This document shows positions 1 through 7,446 of a stretch of 12,602 nt of DNA, piece after piece. The DNA is from Alphaproteobacteria bacterium (GTDB lineage Bacteria; Pseudomonadota; Alphaproteobacteria; Rhizobiales; Aestuariivirgaceae). A program made the translations under genes and the position numbers. Under the pieces are notes generated by a model that was not told the origin of the DNA, ran no database searches, and saw nothing but the letters and a program-made list of their open reading frames with translations. The stretch is taken from the NCBI GenBank assembly GCA_020441605.1, contig JAGRLX010000320.1:1-12602 (forward strand), written 5' to 3'. Each line of letters opens with the position of its first letter. Positions within the stretch are counted from its first letter, which is position 1.

Positions 1-277
1 GATCGGCGGTCTCAAGGAAAAGCTGCTGGCAGCGCTGCGGGCCGGCATCAAGACGGTGATGATCCCAGAGGAAAACGTGAAGGATCTGGCGGAAATACCG
101 GAAAATGTGAAATCCGGTCTCGAGATCATTCCCGTTGGCCGCATGGACGACGTGCTCAAGGTAACGCTAACTCGTGTGCCCGAACCGATCGAGTGGGACG
201 AGGAGGCGGAAGAGGCGGCGGCTGCCGCCAAGGCCGCCGCCGGCAAGGCCGCCGAGGGTGTCGCGCGCGCGCACTGA
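1..277 (+). CDS. lon: Lon ATP-dependent protease, C-terminal end (5' part outside window)
   Basis: This is the last 91 residues of Lon, the cytosolic ATP-dependent serine protease that degrades misfolded and regulatory proteins. The reading frame is open from the window edge (first full codon at base 2) and ends with TGA at 275-277. The visible part is the end of the Ser-Lys protease domain. It opens with [11 protein letters not shown], whose first lysine (codon at 14-16) corresponds by family knowledge to the catalytic Lys of the dyad. It continues with the conserved [10 protein letters not shown] and the VGRMDDVL segment. The final ~25 residues form an Ala/Lys/Glu-rich tail that is variable among Lon proteins. 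The ATPase domain and catalytic Ser lie upstream of the window. In many proteobacteria hupB follows lon directly; here no HU gene follows. Confidence 0.97.
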   Translation, partial: IGGLKEKLLAALRAGIKTVMIPEENVKDLAEIPENVKSGLEIIPVGRMDDVLKVTLTRVPEPIEWDEEAEEAAAAAKAAAGKAAEGVARAH

Positions 278-304
278 GCTTGGGTTCATCGCGGAAGAAC
301 TGGA

Positions 305-330
305 ACGGGCGGGGCCATGGCTCCGCCCGT
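305..330 (+). terminator. Hairpin downstream of lon
   Basis: Arms acgggcgggg and ctccgcccgt pair with one G-T wobble around the small palindrome ccatgg, giving a very GC-rich stem 28 bases after the lon stop. No T-tract follows, so it may protect the 3' end or be a weak terminator rather than a classic intrinsic one. Confidence 0.45.
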
Positions 331-485
331 ATCCGTTCAGCATATGCTGCATGTGCGAAAGCGAGCTTGCCAAGAGCGCCGAATCGCCGCCTGATGGGCC
401 CGATGTGAGGCGTATGCGTCGGGGTTCATTGCTCAAGGAGGCAGGGGGATCGATTAGCAGAAGATAGAATGTTTCACTGACATTG

Positions 486-519
486 ACCCCGCGCGCCCTC
501 AGTAAACGCGCGGGGTTTC
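486..519 (+). terminator. Intrinsic terminator-like hairpin upstream of tRNA-Val
   Basis: A perfect GC-rich stem (accccgcgcg at 486-495 against cgcgcggggt at 507-516) encloses an 11-base loop and ends in a short T-run (ttt at 516-518). It has the form of a rho-independent terminator, although no gene sits immediately upstream. It would end any transcript reading through from lon before the tRNA promoter. Confidence 0.65.
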
Positions 520-526
520 TGTTGGC

Positions 527-555
527 TTGCTTTGCCGGCGGCAGAAGGCTATCAC
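527..555 (+). promoter_or_regulatory. Candidate sigma-70 promoter for tRNA-Val
   Basis: TTGCTT at 527-532 and TATCAC at 550-555 are separated by 17 bp, and the -10 lies 11 bp before the first tRNA base. The same -10 hexamer, TATCAC, occurs at 17-bp spacing before tRNA-Asp in this window, which supports both calls. Confidence 0.5.
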
Positions 556-566
556 GGCGCGGCTGA

Positions 567-642
<76 letters not shown>

Positions 643-693
643 CGCTTGCGCTTTCCCAATTGTTGTCAGGTCTGCGCCGTGTGCCGCCTGGCG

Positions 694-1509
694 CTAGAAC
701 TGCATATCGGCAATGGCGGCATTGCCCGGTTGCCTCGTATCTGACAGTTCTGCCGCAGCTTCCACCAGCATGTCGAGGAGCTTCGCCTTGCGCTCATGCG
801 GTTGGTCTACTGGCAATATGAAGCAGATCGTGGCGATGGCCAGGCCATCCTTGTTGCGGATGGGTGCGGCCAGGCAACATGTGAAACGATCCGACAACCC
901 GTTTGTCATGCACCGGCCTTCTGCCTTCGCCAGCACAACATCTGCCACGAAGCGATCGGCATCAACCGTCGATCCATCTGGCAATATGAAATCCTCGGCC
1001 GGCACGAAGGCCTTGATTTCATCTGCCGACAGATGATCGAGCAGCAACCGTCCCGACGCGGTCCATGGAATGGGCACTTCGACGCCGATGTCGGTGGTGA
1101 TGCGGAACACGCCCGTTCCATCCGCGGAATCGACCACAACATACTTGTTGCCGCGCAACGCACAGAGCTGTGCGGTAGCGTTGGCCTGCGTTGCAAGTCT
1201 CTCGATCATAACGCGACAGCGCCGATGCAGCGGGTTGGCCTCGGCGTGGGCCTGGCCGAAGAGGTGTATGGACTGGCCGAAATACACCTGCCCATCTTCG
1301 CTCACCGCTTCCAGGACGCCTGCCTCGATCAACCGGTTGACGATGGAATAGACCGTGGAACGGGGAGCCCCGATATGCCGCGCGAGTTCACCGGTCCGCG
1401 TCGGTTGCCTGAGCCGCAGCAGCGCATCCAGGATCTCGACAACGCGGTCGATGCCACTCTGCCGCTCGCGCGACGACGATCTGCTTCGCTCACTTTTCAT
1501 CCTGTTCAT
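694..1509 (-). CDS. IclR-family transcriptional regulator
   Basis: A 271-residue cytosolic DNA-binding regulator with the standard IclR layout and length. A basic N-terminal tail is followed by a winged helix-turn-helix at about residues 18-80 (TRTGELARHIGAPRSTVYS is the HTH core). An IclR effector-binding domain follows from about 95 to 260, with the family stretch IPWTASGRLLLDHL near 147-160 and AAPIRNKDGLAIATI in the C-terminal half. ATG codons at 1509 and 1500 are both possible and neither has a strong ribosome-binding site; I keep the longer form. It is divergent from the amino acid ABC transporter operon and shares with it a 36-bp palindrome at 1573-1608. Control of that operon is therefore the simplest inference, probably in response to the imported compound or a breakdown product. 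The effector is unknown. Confidence 0.93.
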   Translation of the reverse strand: MNRMKSERSRSSSRERQSGIDRVVEILDALLRLRQPTRTGELARHIGAPRSTVYSIVNRLIEAGVLEAVSEDGQVYFGQSIHLFGQAHAEANPLHRRCRVMIERLATQANATAQLCALRGNKYVVVDSADGTGVFRITTDIGVEVPIPWTASGRLLLDHLSADEIKAFVPAEDFILPDGSTVDADRFVADVVLAKAEGRCMTNGLSDRFTCCLAAPIRNKDGLAIATICFILPVDQPHERKAKLLDMLVEAAAELSDTRQPGNAAIADMQF

Positions 1510-1572
1510 ACGCGACGCTGACCGTCAACCATTCCCGTTGCGTGGACAGAGACTCTCGTATAGGGTTTCTCA

Positions 1573-1608
1573 GTCTCTTACAAGGGACGATTGTCCATTG
1601 TAAGAGAC
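1573..1608. promoter_or_regulatory. 36-bp near-perfect palindrome, likely IclR operator
   Basis: The outer arms gtctcttaca (1573-1582) and tgtaagagac (1599-1608) are perfect inverted repeats. The same centre (1590.5) also relates a1583 to t1598 and the inner ggac (1585-1588) to gtcc (1593-1596). Only two pairs in the 36 bp fail. A third agagac half-site lies upstream at 1548-1553. A possible -35 (TTGTCC, 1591-1596) for the transporter falls inside the palindrome, so bound regulator could block or position RNA polymerase. The regulator identity is inferred from the adjacent divergent IclR gene. Confidence 0.7.
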
Positions 1609-1644
1609 ATGAATGTGTATCAGTCCACCAAGGGAGGGTGTGTC

Positions 1645-2490
1645 ATGAAGACCTTGAAACTGGCCTTGCTCGCGGGCTTTGCCGCCGCCGCAACAATATC
1701 CACTCTTGCCACTTCGGCCATGGCCGAGGGCCGGCTTGAACAGATCATGCAGCGCGGCAAGCTGATGGTCGGGACCGGAACCGGCAACCCGCCATGGCAT
1801 TTCCGTGACGAGGCGGGCAACATGGCTGGCTTCGACGTCGATGTCGCCAAGATCGTGGCCAAGGGCATCTTCGGCGACGACACGAAGATTGAGTTTGTGA
1901 ATCAGGCCTCGGACGCCCGCATTCCCAACATCGTGACCGACAAGGTCGATATCACCTGTCAGTTCATGACAGTGACGGCGGAGCGGGCCCAGCAGGTGAA
2001 TTTCACCATTCCCTACTACCGCGAAGGCGTCGGCCTGATGATGATGGCGGGTGGCAAATACAAGAACTATGACGAACTGAAAGCGGCGGGTTCGGGCGTC
2101 ACCGTCTCTGTGCTGCAGAACGTCTATGCTGAGGACATGGTGCACTATGCCCTGCCGGAAGCCAAGGTCGACCAGTATGAGAGCATCGATCTCGGTTATC
2201 AGGCGCTCAATTCGGGCCGCGCCGACGCGGTAGCGACCGACATGTCATCGCTGCAGTGGTTCATGAAACAGAACCCCGACAAGTATGTCGACTCAGGCTT
2301 TGGCTGGGGGCCGCAAACCTACTCCTGCGCCGTCAAGAAAGGCGATCAGGATTACCTGAACTTCGTCAACACCGCGCTGCATGAAGCCATGACCGGCGTC
2401 GAATTCGGCACTTACTCGGCTGCCTTCGAGCGCTGGTTCGGCGTCAAGCTTCCGGAGCCGAAGATCGGCTTCCCGATGGAAATGCAGTGA
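1645..2490 (+). CDS. Periplasmic substrate-binding protein of a polar amino acid ABC transporter
   Basis: A 281-residue solute-binding protein that would capture the substrate in the periplasm and deliver it to the two permeases encoded next. A Sec signal peptide is clear at residues 1-27 (two Lys, hydrophobic core, ending TSAMA before EGR). The mature part has the family-3 binding protein pattern: PWHFRDEAGNMAGFDVDVAKI near 50-70, then DITCQFMTVTAERAQQVNFT and PYYREG around 102-127. ATG 1645 is chosen because of the strong ribosome-binding site aagggagg (1630-1637) and the signal peptide. The open frame extends upstream to 1591, but that would add a non-signal leader and overlap the operator. 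It is first in a four-gene operon. The substrate cannot be read from sequence; an amino acid or related small molecule is likely. Confidence 0.93.
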   Translation: MKTLKLALLAGFAAAATISTLATSAMAEGRLEQIMQRGKLMVGTGTGNPPWHFRDEAGNMAGFDVDVAKIVAKGIFGDDTKIEFVNQASDARIPNIVTDKVDITCQFMTVTAERAQQVNFTIPYYREGVGLMMMAGGKYKNYDELKAAGSGVTVSVLQNVYAEDMVHYALPEAKVDQYESIDLGYQALNSGRADAVATDMSSLQWFMKQNPDKYVDSGFGWGPQTYSCAVKKGDQDYLNFVNTALHEAMTGVEFGTYSAAFERWFGVKLPEPKIGFPMEMQ

Positions 2491-2519
2491 ACTGACGTTT
2501 CGGGACGGGTGCCTGGCCC

Positions 2520-3179
2520 ATGGACTATTCCTTCCAGTTCCGGGTCATCGAGGCGAACTTCGACAAGTTCGTCGGCGGACTGGCCTTGGGTCTGGGACTG
2601 GCACTCGCCTCTATTCTCGTTGGAACCCTGATCGGCGTCTTCTGTGCCTTCGCCACGACAGCGAAGTCGAAGATGCCGGCCAGGCTGGTGAGCATTTATG
2701 TCTCGGCGTTCCGTAATACGCCCCTCCTCGTCATCATTCTCTTCGCCTATTTCGCGCTGCCGCAGGTGGGCTTGCGTTTCGGCAAGAACGAGAGCTTCAT
2801 CCTGTCTCTTGCGATTTACGCAGGCGCGTATCTGACCGAAGTGTTCCGCGCCGGGCTGGCGGGGGTCCCGCGAGGGGTGGTCGATGCCGGCCGCGCCATC
2901 GGCCTCACAGGTTTCCAGGTGGCACTCTATGTCGTATTTCCCATCATGTTGCGCAACGCTTTGCCGGCGCTTGGCACCACCTTCATTTCCTTGTTCAAGG
3001 ATACTTCGCTCGCCGCTGTGATTGCCGTTCCCGAACTCACGTATCAGGCACGCAAGCTCAACACCGAAACCTTCCGTGTCGCCGAGGCCTGGTCGACGGC
3101 TGCGGCACTCTATCTGGCGACCTGCCTCATCATCGCGGCTGGGCTCAGGCGGCTTGAACGCCTGTTCCCGAAGTTTTGA
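2520..3179 (+). CDS. Amino acid ABC transporter permease (first of pair)
   Basis: A 219-residue inner-membrane protein with the size and hydrophobic pattern of HisM/GlnP-type permeases. Membrane segments run around residues 19-45, 60-85, 92-110, 150-170 and 190-210. The cytoplasmic EAA loop that docks on the ATPase is visible at about 107-145, including EVFRAGLAGVPRG and DAGRAIGL. SAFRNTPLLVIILF near 62-75 is the family's conserved RGTPLL-type stretch. It lies 29 bp after the binding-protein gene, and its TGA (3177-3179) is followed 8 bp later by the ATG of the second permease. It would form a heterodimeric channel with that protein. Confidence 0.93.
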   Translation: MDYSFQFRVIEANFDKFVGGLALGLGLALASILVGTLIGVFCAFATTAKSKMPARLVSIYVSAFRNTPLLVIILFAYFALPQVGLRFGKNESFILSLAIYAGAYLTEVFRAGLAGVPRGVVDAGRAIGLTGFQVALYVVFPIMLRNALPALGTTFISLFKDTSLAAVIAVPELTYQARKLNTETFRVAEAWSTAAALYLATCLIIAAGLRRLERLFPKF

Positions 3180-3187
3180 GGCGGCCC

Positions 3188-3841
3188 ATGGAACAATTCC
3201 TGCACGAAATCTGGATCGCGCGCTGGGCCATCGCCCAGGGTCTCGTGGTGACCATTGAGGTATCCTTTGCCGCCATCATCCTCGGAACGGTGCTCGGCAC
3301 CCTGGCAGGTATCGGTCTGTCCTACGGTCCATGGCCCATCCGCTGGCCGATCCGCATGCTGGTCGATGCCATTCGCGGCATCCCGGTTCTGGTGCTGATC
3401 CTTGCCGCCTACTACCTGTTGACCTTCGCCGGCATCAACCTCACCGCATTCGAATCCGGTCTGGTGTCGCTTACCATCTTTTGTGCCGCCCACATGGGTG
3501 AAATCATCCGGGGCGCCCTGCAATCAATTCCAGCGGGGCAGGTCGATGCCGGGCGTGCCATCGGCCTGACCTTTCCGAGAATCCTCGCTTATGTCCTGCT
3601 GCCGCAGGCCATGCGGCAGATCGTGCCGGTGTGGATCAACACCGGCGCCGAGATGGTGAAGACCTCGACTTTGCTATCGGTTATCGGCAGCGGCGAACTG
3701 TTGTTCCGCACGCAGGAGATTGTTGGGCGCAACTTCATGACACTGGAATTCTACGGCCTCTGCGGCTTGCTCTATTTCATCGTCAATTATGTCATCGAAC
3801 GCGCCGGAAAGTCCGCCGCGAGACGCTTTGCGCTGCAGTGA
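3188..3841 (+). CDS. Amino acid ABC transporter permease (second of pair)
   Basis: A 217-residue inner-membrane permease, partner of the preceding gene. The EAA loop sits at about 104-142 (GEIIRGALQSIPAGQ and DAGRAIGL), and the conserved DAIRGIPVLVLIL is near 60-72. I start at ATG 3188, which has gagg (3178-3181) about 6 bp upstream. A TTG at 3176 in the same frame overlaps the previous stop and would add only four residues. The stop (3839-3841) lies 8 bp before the ATPase start, a spacing typical of a co-translated operon. The two permeases differ clearly in sequence, so they are not a recent duplication. Confidence 0.93.
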   Translation: MEQFLHEIWIARWAIAQGLVVTIEVSFAAIILGTVLGTLAGIGLSYGPWPIRWPIRMLVDAIRGIPVLVLILAAYYLLTFAGINLTAFESGLVSLTIFCAAHMGEIIRGALQSIPAGQVDAGRAIGLTFPRILAYVLLPQAMRQIVPVWINTGAEMVKTSTLLSVIGSGELLFRTQEIVGRNFMTLEFYGLCGLLYFIVNYVIERAGKSAARRFALQ

Positions 3842-3849
3842 GGTCCGCC

Positions 3850-4617
3850 ATGCCGCTTCTATCCATCCGTGGACTGATCAAGCACTTCGGCAGCAACGCA
3901 ATCCTCAAGGGCGTGGACCTCGATGTGGAAAAGGGCGAAGTCGTCTCGATCATCGGTTCCAGCGGTTCGGGCAAGACCACATTGTTGCGCTGCGTGAACT
4001 TGCTCGAGGAATTCGACGGTGGCGAGATCACGCTCGACGGCACATCGATCGGCTATGTGAACCGGAACGGCGCGCGCCGGCGGCTGGGCGAACGTGAACT
4101 GGCGCGGCAGCGTGCCATGACGGGCATGGTCTTCCAGAGCTTCAACCTTTTTCCGCATCTCACGGCACTCGGCAACGTCACGCTAGGCCTGTTGAAGGTC
4201 AGGCACATGGCGCGCCAGGCGGCCCGAGAACATGCGTTGTCGTGGCTCAAACGCGTCGGACTCGCCGATCGTGCCGACCACTTGCCTTCCCAACTGTCGG
4301 GCGGCCAGCAACAGCGCGTCGCGATCGCCAGGGCCCTCGCCATGGACCCCAAGCTGGTGTTGCTCGACGAGATCACCTCAGCTCTCGATCCGGAACTGGT
4401 GGGTGAGGTGCTCGGCACGATCAAGGCGCTGGCCGAAGAGGGCACCACGATGTTGATCGTTACCCACGAGATGCGCTTTGCCCGTGACGTTTCGAACCGC
4501 GTTGTATTCATGGATGGCGGCAAGATTGCCGAGCAGGGACCACCCAGCCAGTTGTTTGGCAATCCCCAGACCCAGCGCTTGCGGGACTTTCTTGGCAGGG
4601 CCTCGGGCCACGTCTAG
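3850..4617 (+). CDS. Amino acid ABC transporter ATP-binding protein
   Basis: A 255-residue cytoplasmic ATPase that powers uptake by the two permeases. All nucleotide-binding motifs are present: Walker A GSSGSGKT (36-43), Q-loop in MVFQSFNLFPHL (Q96), signature LSGGQQQR (149-156), Walker B LVLLDE (169-174) and the H-loop His in VTHEMRF (H206). The D-loop region reads DEITSALDPELVG, with Ile where most relatives have Pro. DEVTSALDP variants are, to my knowledge, common among alphaproteobacterial members, so this is not a defect. The insert around 70-90 (GARRRLGERELARQRA) is also common in these. ATG 3850 is chosen because the protein then opens in the canonical LLSIRGLIKHFG strand; an upstream in-frame extension to 3631 lies inside the permease gene. 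It is the last gene of the operon. Confidence 0.94.
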   Translation: MPLLSIRGLIKHFGSNAILKGVDLDVEKGEVVSIIGSSGSGKTTLLRCVNLLEEFDGGEITLDGTSIGYVNRNGARRRLGERELARQRAMTGMVFQSFNLFPHLTALGNVTLGLLKVRHMARQAAREHALSWLKRVGLADRADHLPSQLSGGQQQRVAIARALAMDPKLVLLDEITSALDPELVGEVLGTIKALAEEGTTMLIVTHEMRFARDVSNRVVFMDGGKIAEQGPPSQLFGNPQTQRLRDFLGRASGHV

Positions 4618-4804
4618 GCTAGGCATGTACGCGAACCTGTCCTCGGATGGCCGCAGCCTGTCTGAGGGACGGGGAGGCGATGGCGGGATTGTTGGACCAA
4701 GGTGCCCTCTGACAAGTATCCGTCCCGTGATTCATTGAATGCCGGCCGTGATGGGACTAAGGCCACCAGGATCATGTTTCCTGCACGGTCCATTACATCC
4801 TGCA

Positions 4805-4821
4805 GCCTCGTCTGCCGAGGC
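4805..4821 (+). promoter_or_regulatory. Hairpin covering the ribosome-binding site of the ZIP gene
   Basis: gcctcg (4805-4810) and cgaggc (4816-4821) form a perfect 6-bp stem with a 5-base loop. The 3' arm contains the gagg (4817-4820) that is the only visible Shine-Dalgarno for the GTG start at 4827. An upstream gaggc (4674-4678) could pair with the 5' arm instead and free the site. Any regulatory role is inferred. Confidence 0.4.
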
Positions 4822-4826
4822 CGCCT

Positions 4827-5600
4827 GTGAATCTCGTCACCATCGGGTTCATCGGAAGTTTGCTTGCCGGACTGATGACCGCGGTCGGAGCCCTGCCGGT
4901 CTTTTTCGGCCGGAATGTCAGCACCAAGGCGAGTGACACGCTTTTGGGCTTCGCTGCGGGCGTGATGCTCGCGGCATCGTTCTTCTCGCTCATTCTCCCG
5001 GGGGTCGAGGCCGCTACCTCCCTCTATGGCTCGCGGGTTGTCGCAGCGGGGGCCTGCGCCCTGGGCGTCGTGTTTGGCGTCGGCTTGATGGAAATCATCA
5101 ATGAACGTGTTCCCCATGAGCACTTCTCACAGGGCAAGCAAGGCCCCGATACCGAACGTCTGACCCGCATCTGGCTCTTCGTTCTGGCGATCACGCTTCA
5201 CAATGCCCCCGAGGGGCTGGCGGTGGGGGTGGGTTTCGGATCGGGGGATTTTGCGTCGGGTCTGACGCTGGCCATCGGCATCGGGCTCCAGAATGCCCCG
5301 GAAGGACTGGCGGTCGCGCTGGGATTGCTGTCGATCGGCTATGCGCCGGGCCGGGCTTTCCTGATCGCTGCCCTCACCGGGGCGGTGGAGCCGGTCGCCG
5401 GGGCGGCAGGGGCCTATGCGGTGAGCCTGTCGCACGAGGTGCTGCCCTGGGCCCTGACCATGGCGGCGGGGGCCATGCTCTATGTGATCAGCCACGAGAT
5501 TATTCCAGACACCCATCAGCATGGCAACGAGCGGGAGGCGACGATGGGCCTGACTGCCGGCCTCGTGGTGATGATGTTCCTCGATGTGGCCTTCGGCTAA
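4827..5600 (+). CDS. ZIP-family divalent metal transporter (GufA-like)
   Basis: A 257-residue inner-membrane protein of the ZIP family, which imports zinc or other divalent metals. About eight membrane segments can be drawn. The two signature helices carry HNAPEGLAVG (125-134) and QNAPEGLAVA (155-164), which supply the metal-binding residues of helices 4 and 5 in this family. HEIIPD (223-228) and HEVLP (203-207) lie in the C-terminal helices. The Gln in the second motif and the overall pattern point to the GufA branch rather than ZupT. The start is GTG 4827, with gagg six bases upstream; the 209 bp before it holds no other gene. It converges with the bacA-like gene, the stops being 33 bp apart. 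Metal specificity cannot be told from sequence. Confidence 0.9.
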   Translation: MNLVTIGFIGSLLAGLMTAVGALPVFFGRNVSTKASDTLLGFAAGVMLAASFFSLILPGVEAATSLYGSRVVAAGACALGVVFGVGLMEIINERVPHEHFSQGKQGPDTERLTRIWLFVLAITLHNAPEGLAVGVGFGSGDFASGLTLAIGIGLQNAPEGLAVALGLLSIGYAPGRAFLIAALTGAVEPVAGAAGAYAVSLSHEVLPWALTMAAGAMLYVISHEIIPDTHQHGNEREATMGLTAGLVVMMFLDVAFG

Positions 5601-5633
5601 ACCATTGGCAGGTGGTCTTTTGGGGCGCGGTCC

Positions 5634-6884
5634 TCAGGCCAGTTGCTTCTTCTCGATGAATTCCTGGTCAATGTCCGGCAGGGCTTCGCCATGCAGTGTC
5701 GCTTCGAACGCGCGCAAACGCTTGTAGACCGAGAGCAGGTCCACGATCGTGGTCCATGACTTGACCAGATATTGAAAGGAATCACGTACTTGACCAAAAG
5801 CGTTGAGAATCTGGTTCATCGCCCCGAGAGTGATCTTGCCGGCCACGATGGTGGGCGCCAGAATGATGTAGGGGAAGATGTTGTCGGTCTGCAGATAAAA
5901 GATGCGGCCGATATTGAAGTACATGTAGTTGAAGTAGAGCCGGAAATAGTTGGTGCGCACCGCTGCGAACAGCTCCTGCAATGTCGGCGGACGGGCCCGG
6001 TCGGCATTGTCTTCGCCATAGACAAGTTCCTTGCGGTAGGCCGCCTCGACCCGCTGGTTCTTGAACTCGAGTCCTGGCAGCCGAATGCCGATCAGGGCGA
6101 GGAATGCCGTGCCGAAAATTGACCACAGGATGCCGACCACGACGAGGGGATAGGGGATGACGCCGAAGATCGGGATCTCCGTGATATTGGCCGAGAGCCG
6201 CAACAGGACCGGAAGGAAGGCGATAAGCGTCATCACCGCGTCGATTAGATTGACGCCCAATCCTTCCACCGTGGAGGCGAACCGCATGGTGTCTTCCTGC
6301 ACGCGCTGGGAAGCACCCTCGATGTTGTGCAACCTGTCCCAGTTGGCGGTGTAGTAGTCGTTCATCGCCGTCCGCCAGCGGAAGATATAGTGGCTGACGA
6401 AGAACCGGGTGAGCACGCCGACGATCACCGCGACGAATGCAATGCCGGCGAAGTTGAGCAATTCGCCGTAGAATTGCGCAAGCGTGACCGGCGCCGTCTT
6501 GGCCAGCGCGGCCTGGATCAGATCGTAAAAGGGTCCGTACCAGGCGTTGATGGCAACGCTCACCTGAACCTGGAAGTAGGTCACGAAGATGATGAGCGAC
6601 GATCCGAGGAGCGACCACCTGAACCATGGGTGGGGTGATACAATCCGCCAGAACGCCGCAAAGAGCCCTACCACCACGGCGTAGTAGATGTAGAACCACA
6701 GGAAGGGCTTGGTGACGAAAACGCTCACCCCGATAACCGGCGGCGCGTCCGCTGGCGGGTTCTCCAGCCCGATATGGACGCCCATGTCCCTTGCCACGAA
6801 GAACCAGAAAAGGACGACAACGACCGTCCAGATCGCGGCTGACCAGAAGAAAAGGCGCGGCGCGGGAAAGAAGGACACGAACAT
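5634..6884 (-). CDS. bacA: SbmA/BacA-family peptide transporter
   Basis: A 416-residue inner-membrane protein matching SbmA/BacA in length and sequence. Members import peptide antibiotics and bleomycin in a proton-dependent way, and in rhizobia and Brucella BacA is needed for chronic host infection. Recognisable segments are [15 protein letters not shown] at the N-terminus, then [34 protein letters not shown] with the following [16 protein letters not shown], and [21 protein letters not shown] near the C-terminal helices. ATG 6884 fits the family start and has ggagag (complement of 6893-6898) about eight bases upstream. A GTG at 6932 would add 16 unconserved residues. A small inverted repeat (6896-6914) partly covers the ribosome-binding site. 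It lies 78 bp downstream of the helical hypothetical gene on the same strand and is probably co-transcribed with it. Confidence 0.93.
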   Translation of the reverse strand: MFVSFFPAPRLFFWSAAIWTVVVVLFWFFVARDMGVHIGLENPPADAPPVIGVSVFVTKPFLWFYIYYAVVVGLFAAFWRIVSPHPWFRWSLLGSSLIIFVTYFQVQVSVAINAWYGPFYDLIQAALAKTAPVTLAQFYGELLNFAGIAFVAVIVGVLTRFFVSHYIFRWRTAMNDYYTANWDRLHNIEGASQRVQEDTMRFASTVEGLGVNLIDAVMTLIAFLPVLLRLSANITEIPIFGVIPYPLVVVGILWSIFGTAFLALIGIRLPGLEFKNQRVEAAYRKELVYGEDNADRARPPTLQELFAAVRTNYFRLYFNYMYFNIGRIFYLQTDNIFPYIILAPTIVAGKITLGAMNQILNAFGQVRDSFQYLVKSWTTIVDLLSVYKRLRAFEATLHGEALPDIDQEFIEKKQLA

Positions 6885-6962
6885 CTGGCTGGCTCTCCGA
6901 TTCAAGCGATCGGAAGCCTGCCTAGCACGCACCGTTACCGTCAGTCACCTAACGAAGTGGTA

Positions 6963-7304
6963 TTATTCCGCCGCTCTCAGATGGCGGACATTCTTGCCAG
7001 AAGCCTTGGTCGGCGTTTCGATCGCGGTCGTGCTTTCGCCCTTCATGCGCGCAAGATTGGCGTCATTGCGCTGCCGGTCCGCCTCGATTTCGGCGAGGAG
7101 GGCGGAGAAGATCTCCTTGATCAGCGACTTCTGTTGATTGGCCCATTCATCCACGCGGCGCAATTCGTCCTCGCGCTTGGAGGAAAGTTCACGGGCCCGG
7201 GCCTCGAGAACGTCACGGATCATCAATCGCTCCGACATCAGGATGTCGGTCTCGTGCTGAAGCTTGGACCGCAGGTCCTCACTCAATTTTACGATGTCTA
7301 ACAT
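6963..7304 (-). CDS. Hypothetical small charged helical protein
   Basis: I do not recognise this family. The 113-residue protein is soluble, strongly charged and almost entirely helix-forming up to about residue 90. Regular hydrophobic spacing in LSEDLRSKLQHE, VLEARARELSSK and EIFSALLAEIEAD suggests a coiled coil or helical bundle. The last ~25 residues (after MKGES) are Thr/Lys/Arg-rich and probably disordered. There is no signal peptide, membrane segment or cysteine. ATG 7304 is supported by the strong ribosome-binding site ggaaagga (complement of 7311-7318) six bases upstream. The frame extends to 7373 without a better start. It is the first gene of a likely two-gene transcript with the bacA-like gene and is divergent from the rsm22-like gene. 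Confidence 0.8.
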   Translation of the reverse strand: MLDIVKLSEDLRSKLQHETDILMSERLMIRDVLEARARELSSKREDELRRVDEWANQQKSLIKEIFSALLAEIEADRQRNDANLARMKGESTTAIETPTKASGKNVRHLRAAE

Positions 7305-7446
7305 ATTCGTTCCTTTCCGGGCTATCGACCCATACGCCTCCATCTCCAGATACCGCATCGGTATTTTTTGCACAGTGTACGGATTATTGCGACACGTAAC
7401 CTTTTCTTTAGTAAATCGTTAAGGTTAACGGTTGAGGGCGGCGCGA
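7305..7446. promoter_or_regulatory. Divergent intergenic region with inverted repeat and TTAA-type motif
   Basis: This AT-richer stretch separates the helical-protein gene from the rsm22-like gene. It carries taacctt (7397-7403) and aaggtta (7421-7427) as a perfect 7-bp inverted repeat with a 17-base spacer. It also has TTAG (7408-7411) seven bases before TTAA (7419-7422), one mismatch from the CtrA half-site pattern TTAA-N7-TTAA of alphaproteobacteria. Motif matches this short can arise by chance. Confidence 0.35.

Larger units (their letters stand above)
278..566. other. Gene-free stretch between lon and tRNA-Val
   Basis: No convincing coding sequence was found on either strand. Short open frames here have no family resemblance and overlap each other. 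The stretch holds a hairpin just after lon (305-330), a strong terminator-like hairpin (486-519) and a candidate tRNA promoter (527-555). A Shine-Dalgarno-like aaggagg at 434-440 is not followed by a start codon at a usable distance. I compared the stretch by eye with HU and saw no remnant of hupB. Confidence 0.6.

Noticed and set aside
278..480. Possible hupB remnant or small gene after lon
   Set aside because: No HU-like segment could be read in any frame, and short frames lack ribosome-binding sites with usable start codons.
796..1521. Long plus-strand open frame (241 residues) opposite the IclR gene
   Set aside because: It is antisense to a clear IclR protein, has no family features and reflects high-GC codon periodicity.
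4381..4425. Ile in place of Pro in the ATPase sequence DEITSALDP as a possible inactivating change
   Set aside because: DEVTSALDP-type variants are common in this amino acid transporter subfamily, and all catalytic motifs are intact.
5196..5325. Repeated stretch in the ZIP gene (aatgccc..ga..g..ctggcggt twice)
   Set aside because: The two copies encode the paired HNAPEG and QNAPEG helices that are normal for the ZIP family, not a DNA repeat element.
5782..6699. 305-residue minus-strand frame inside the BacA-like gene
   Set aside because: It lies in a different frame from the recognisable BacA sequence and has an Arg/His/Pro-rich composition typical of a shadow frame.
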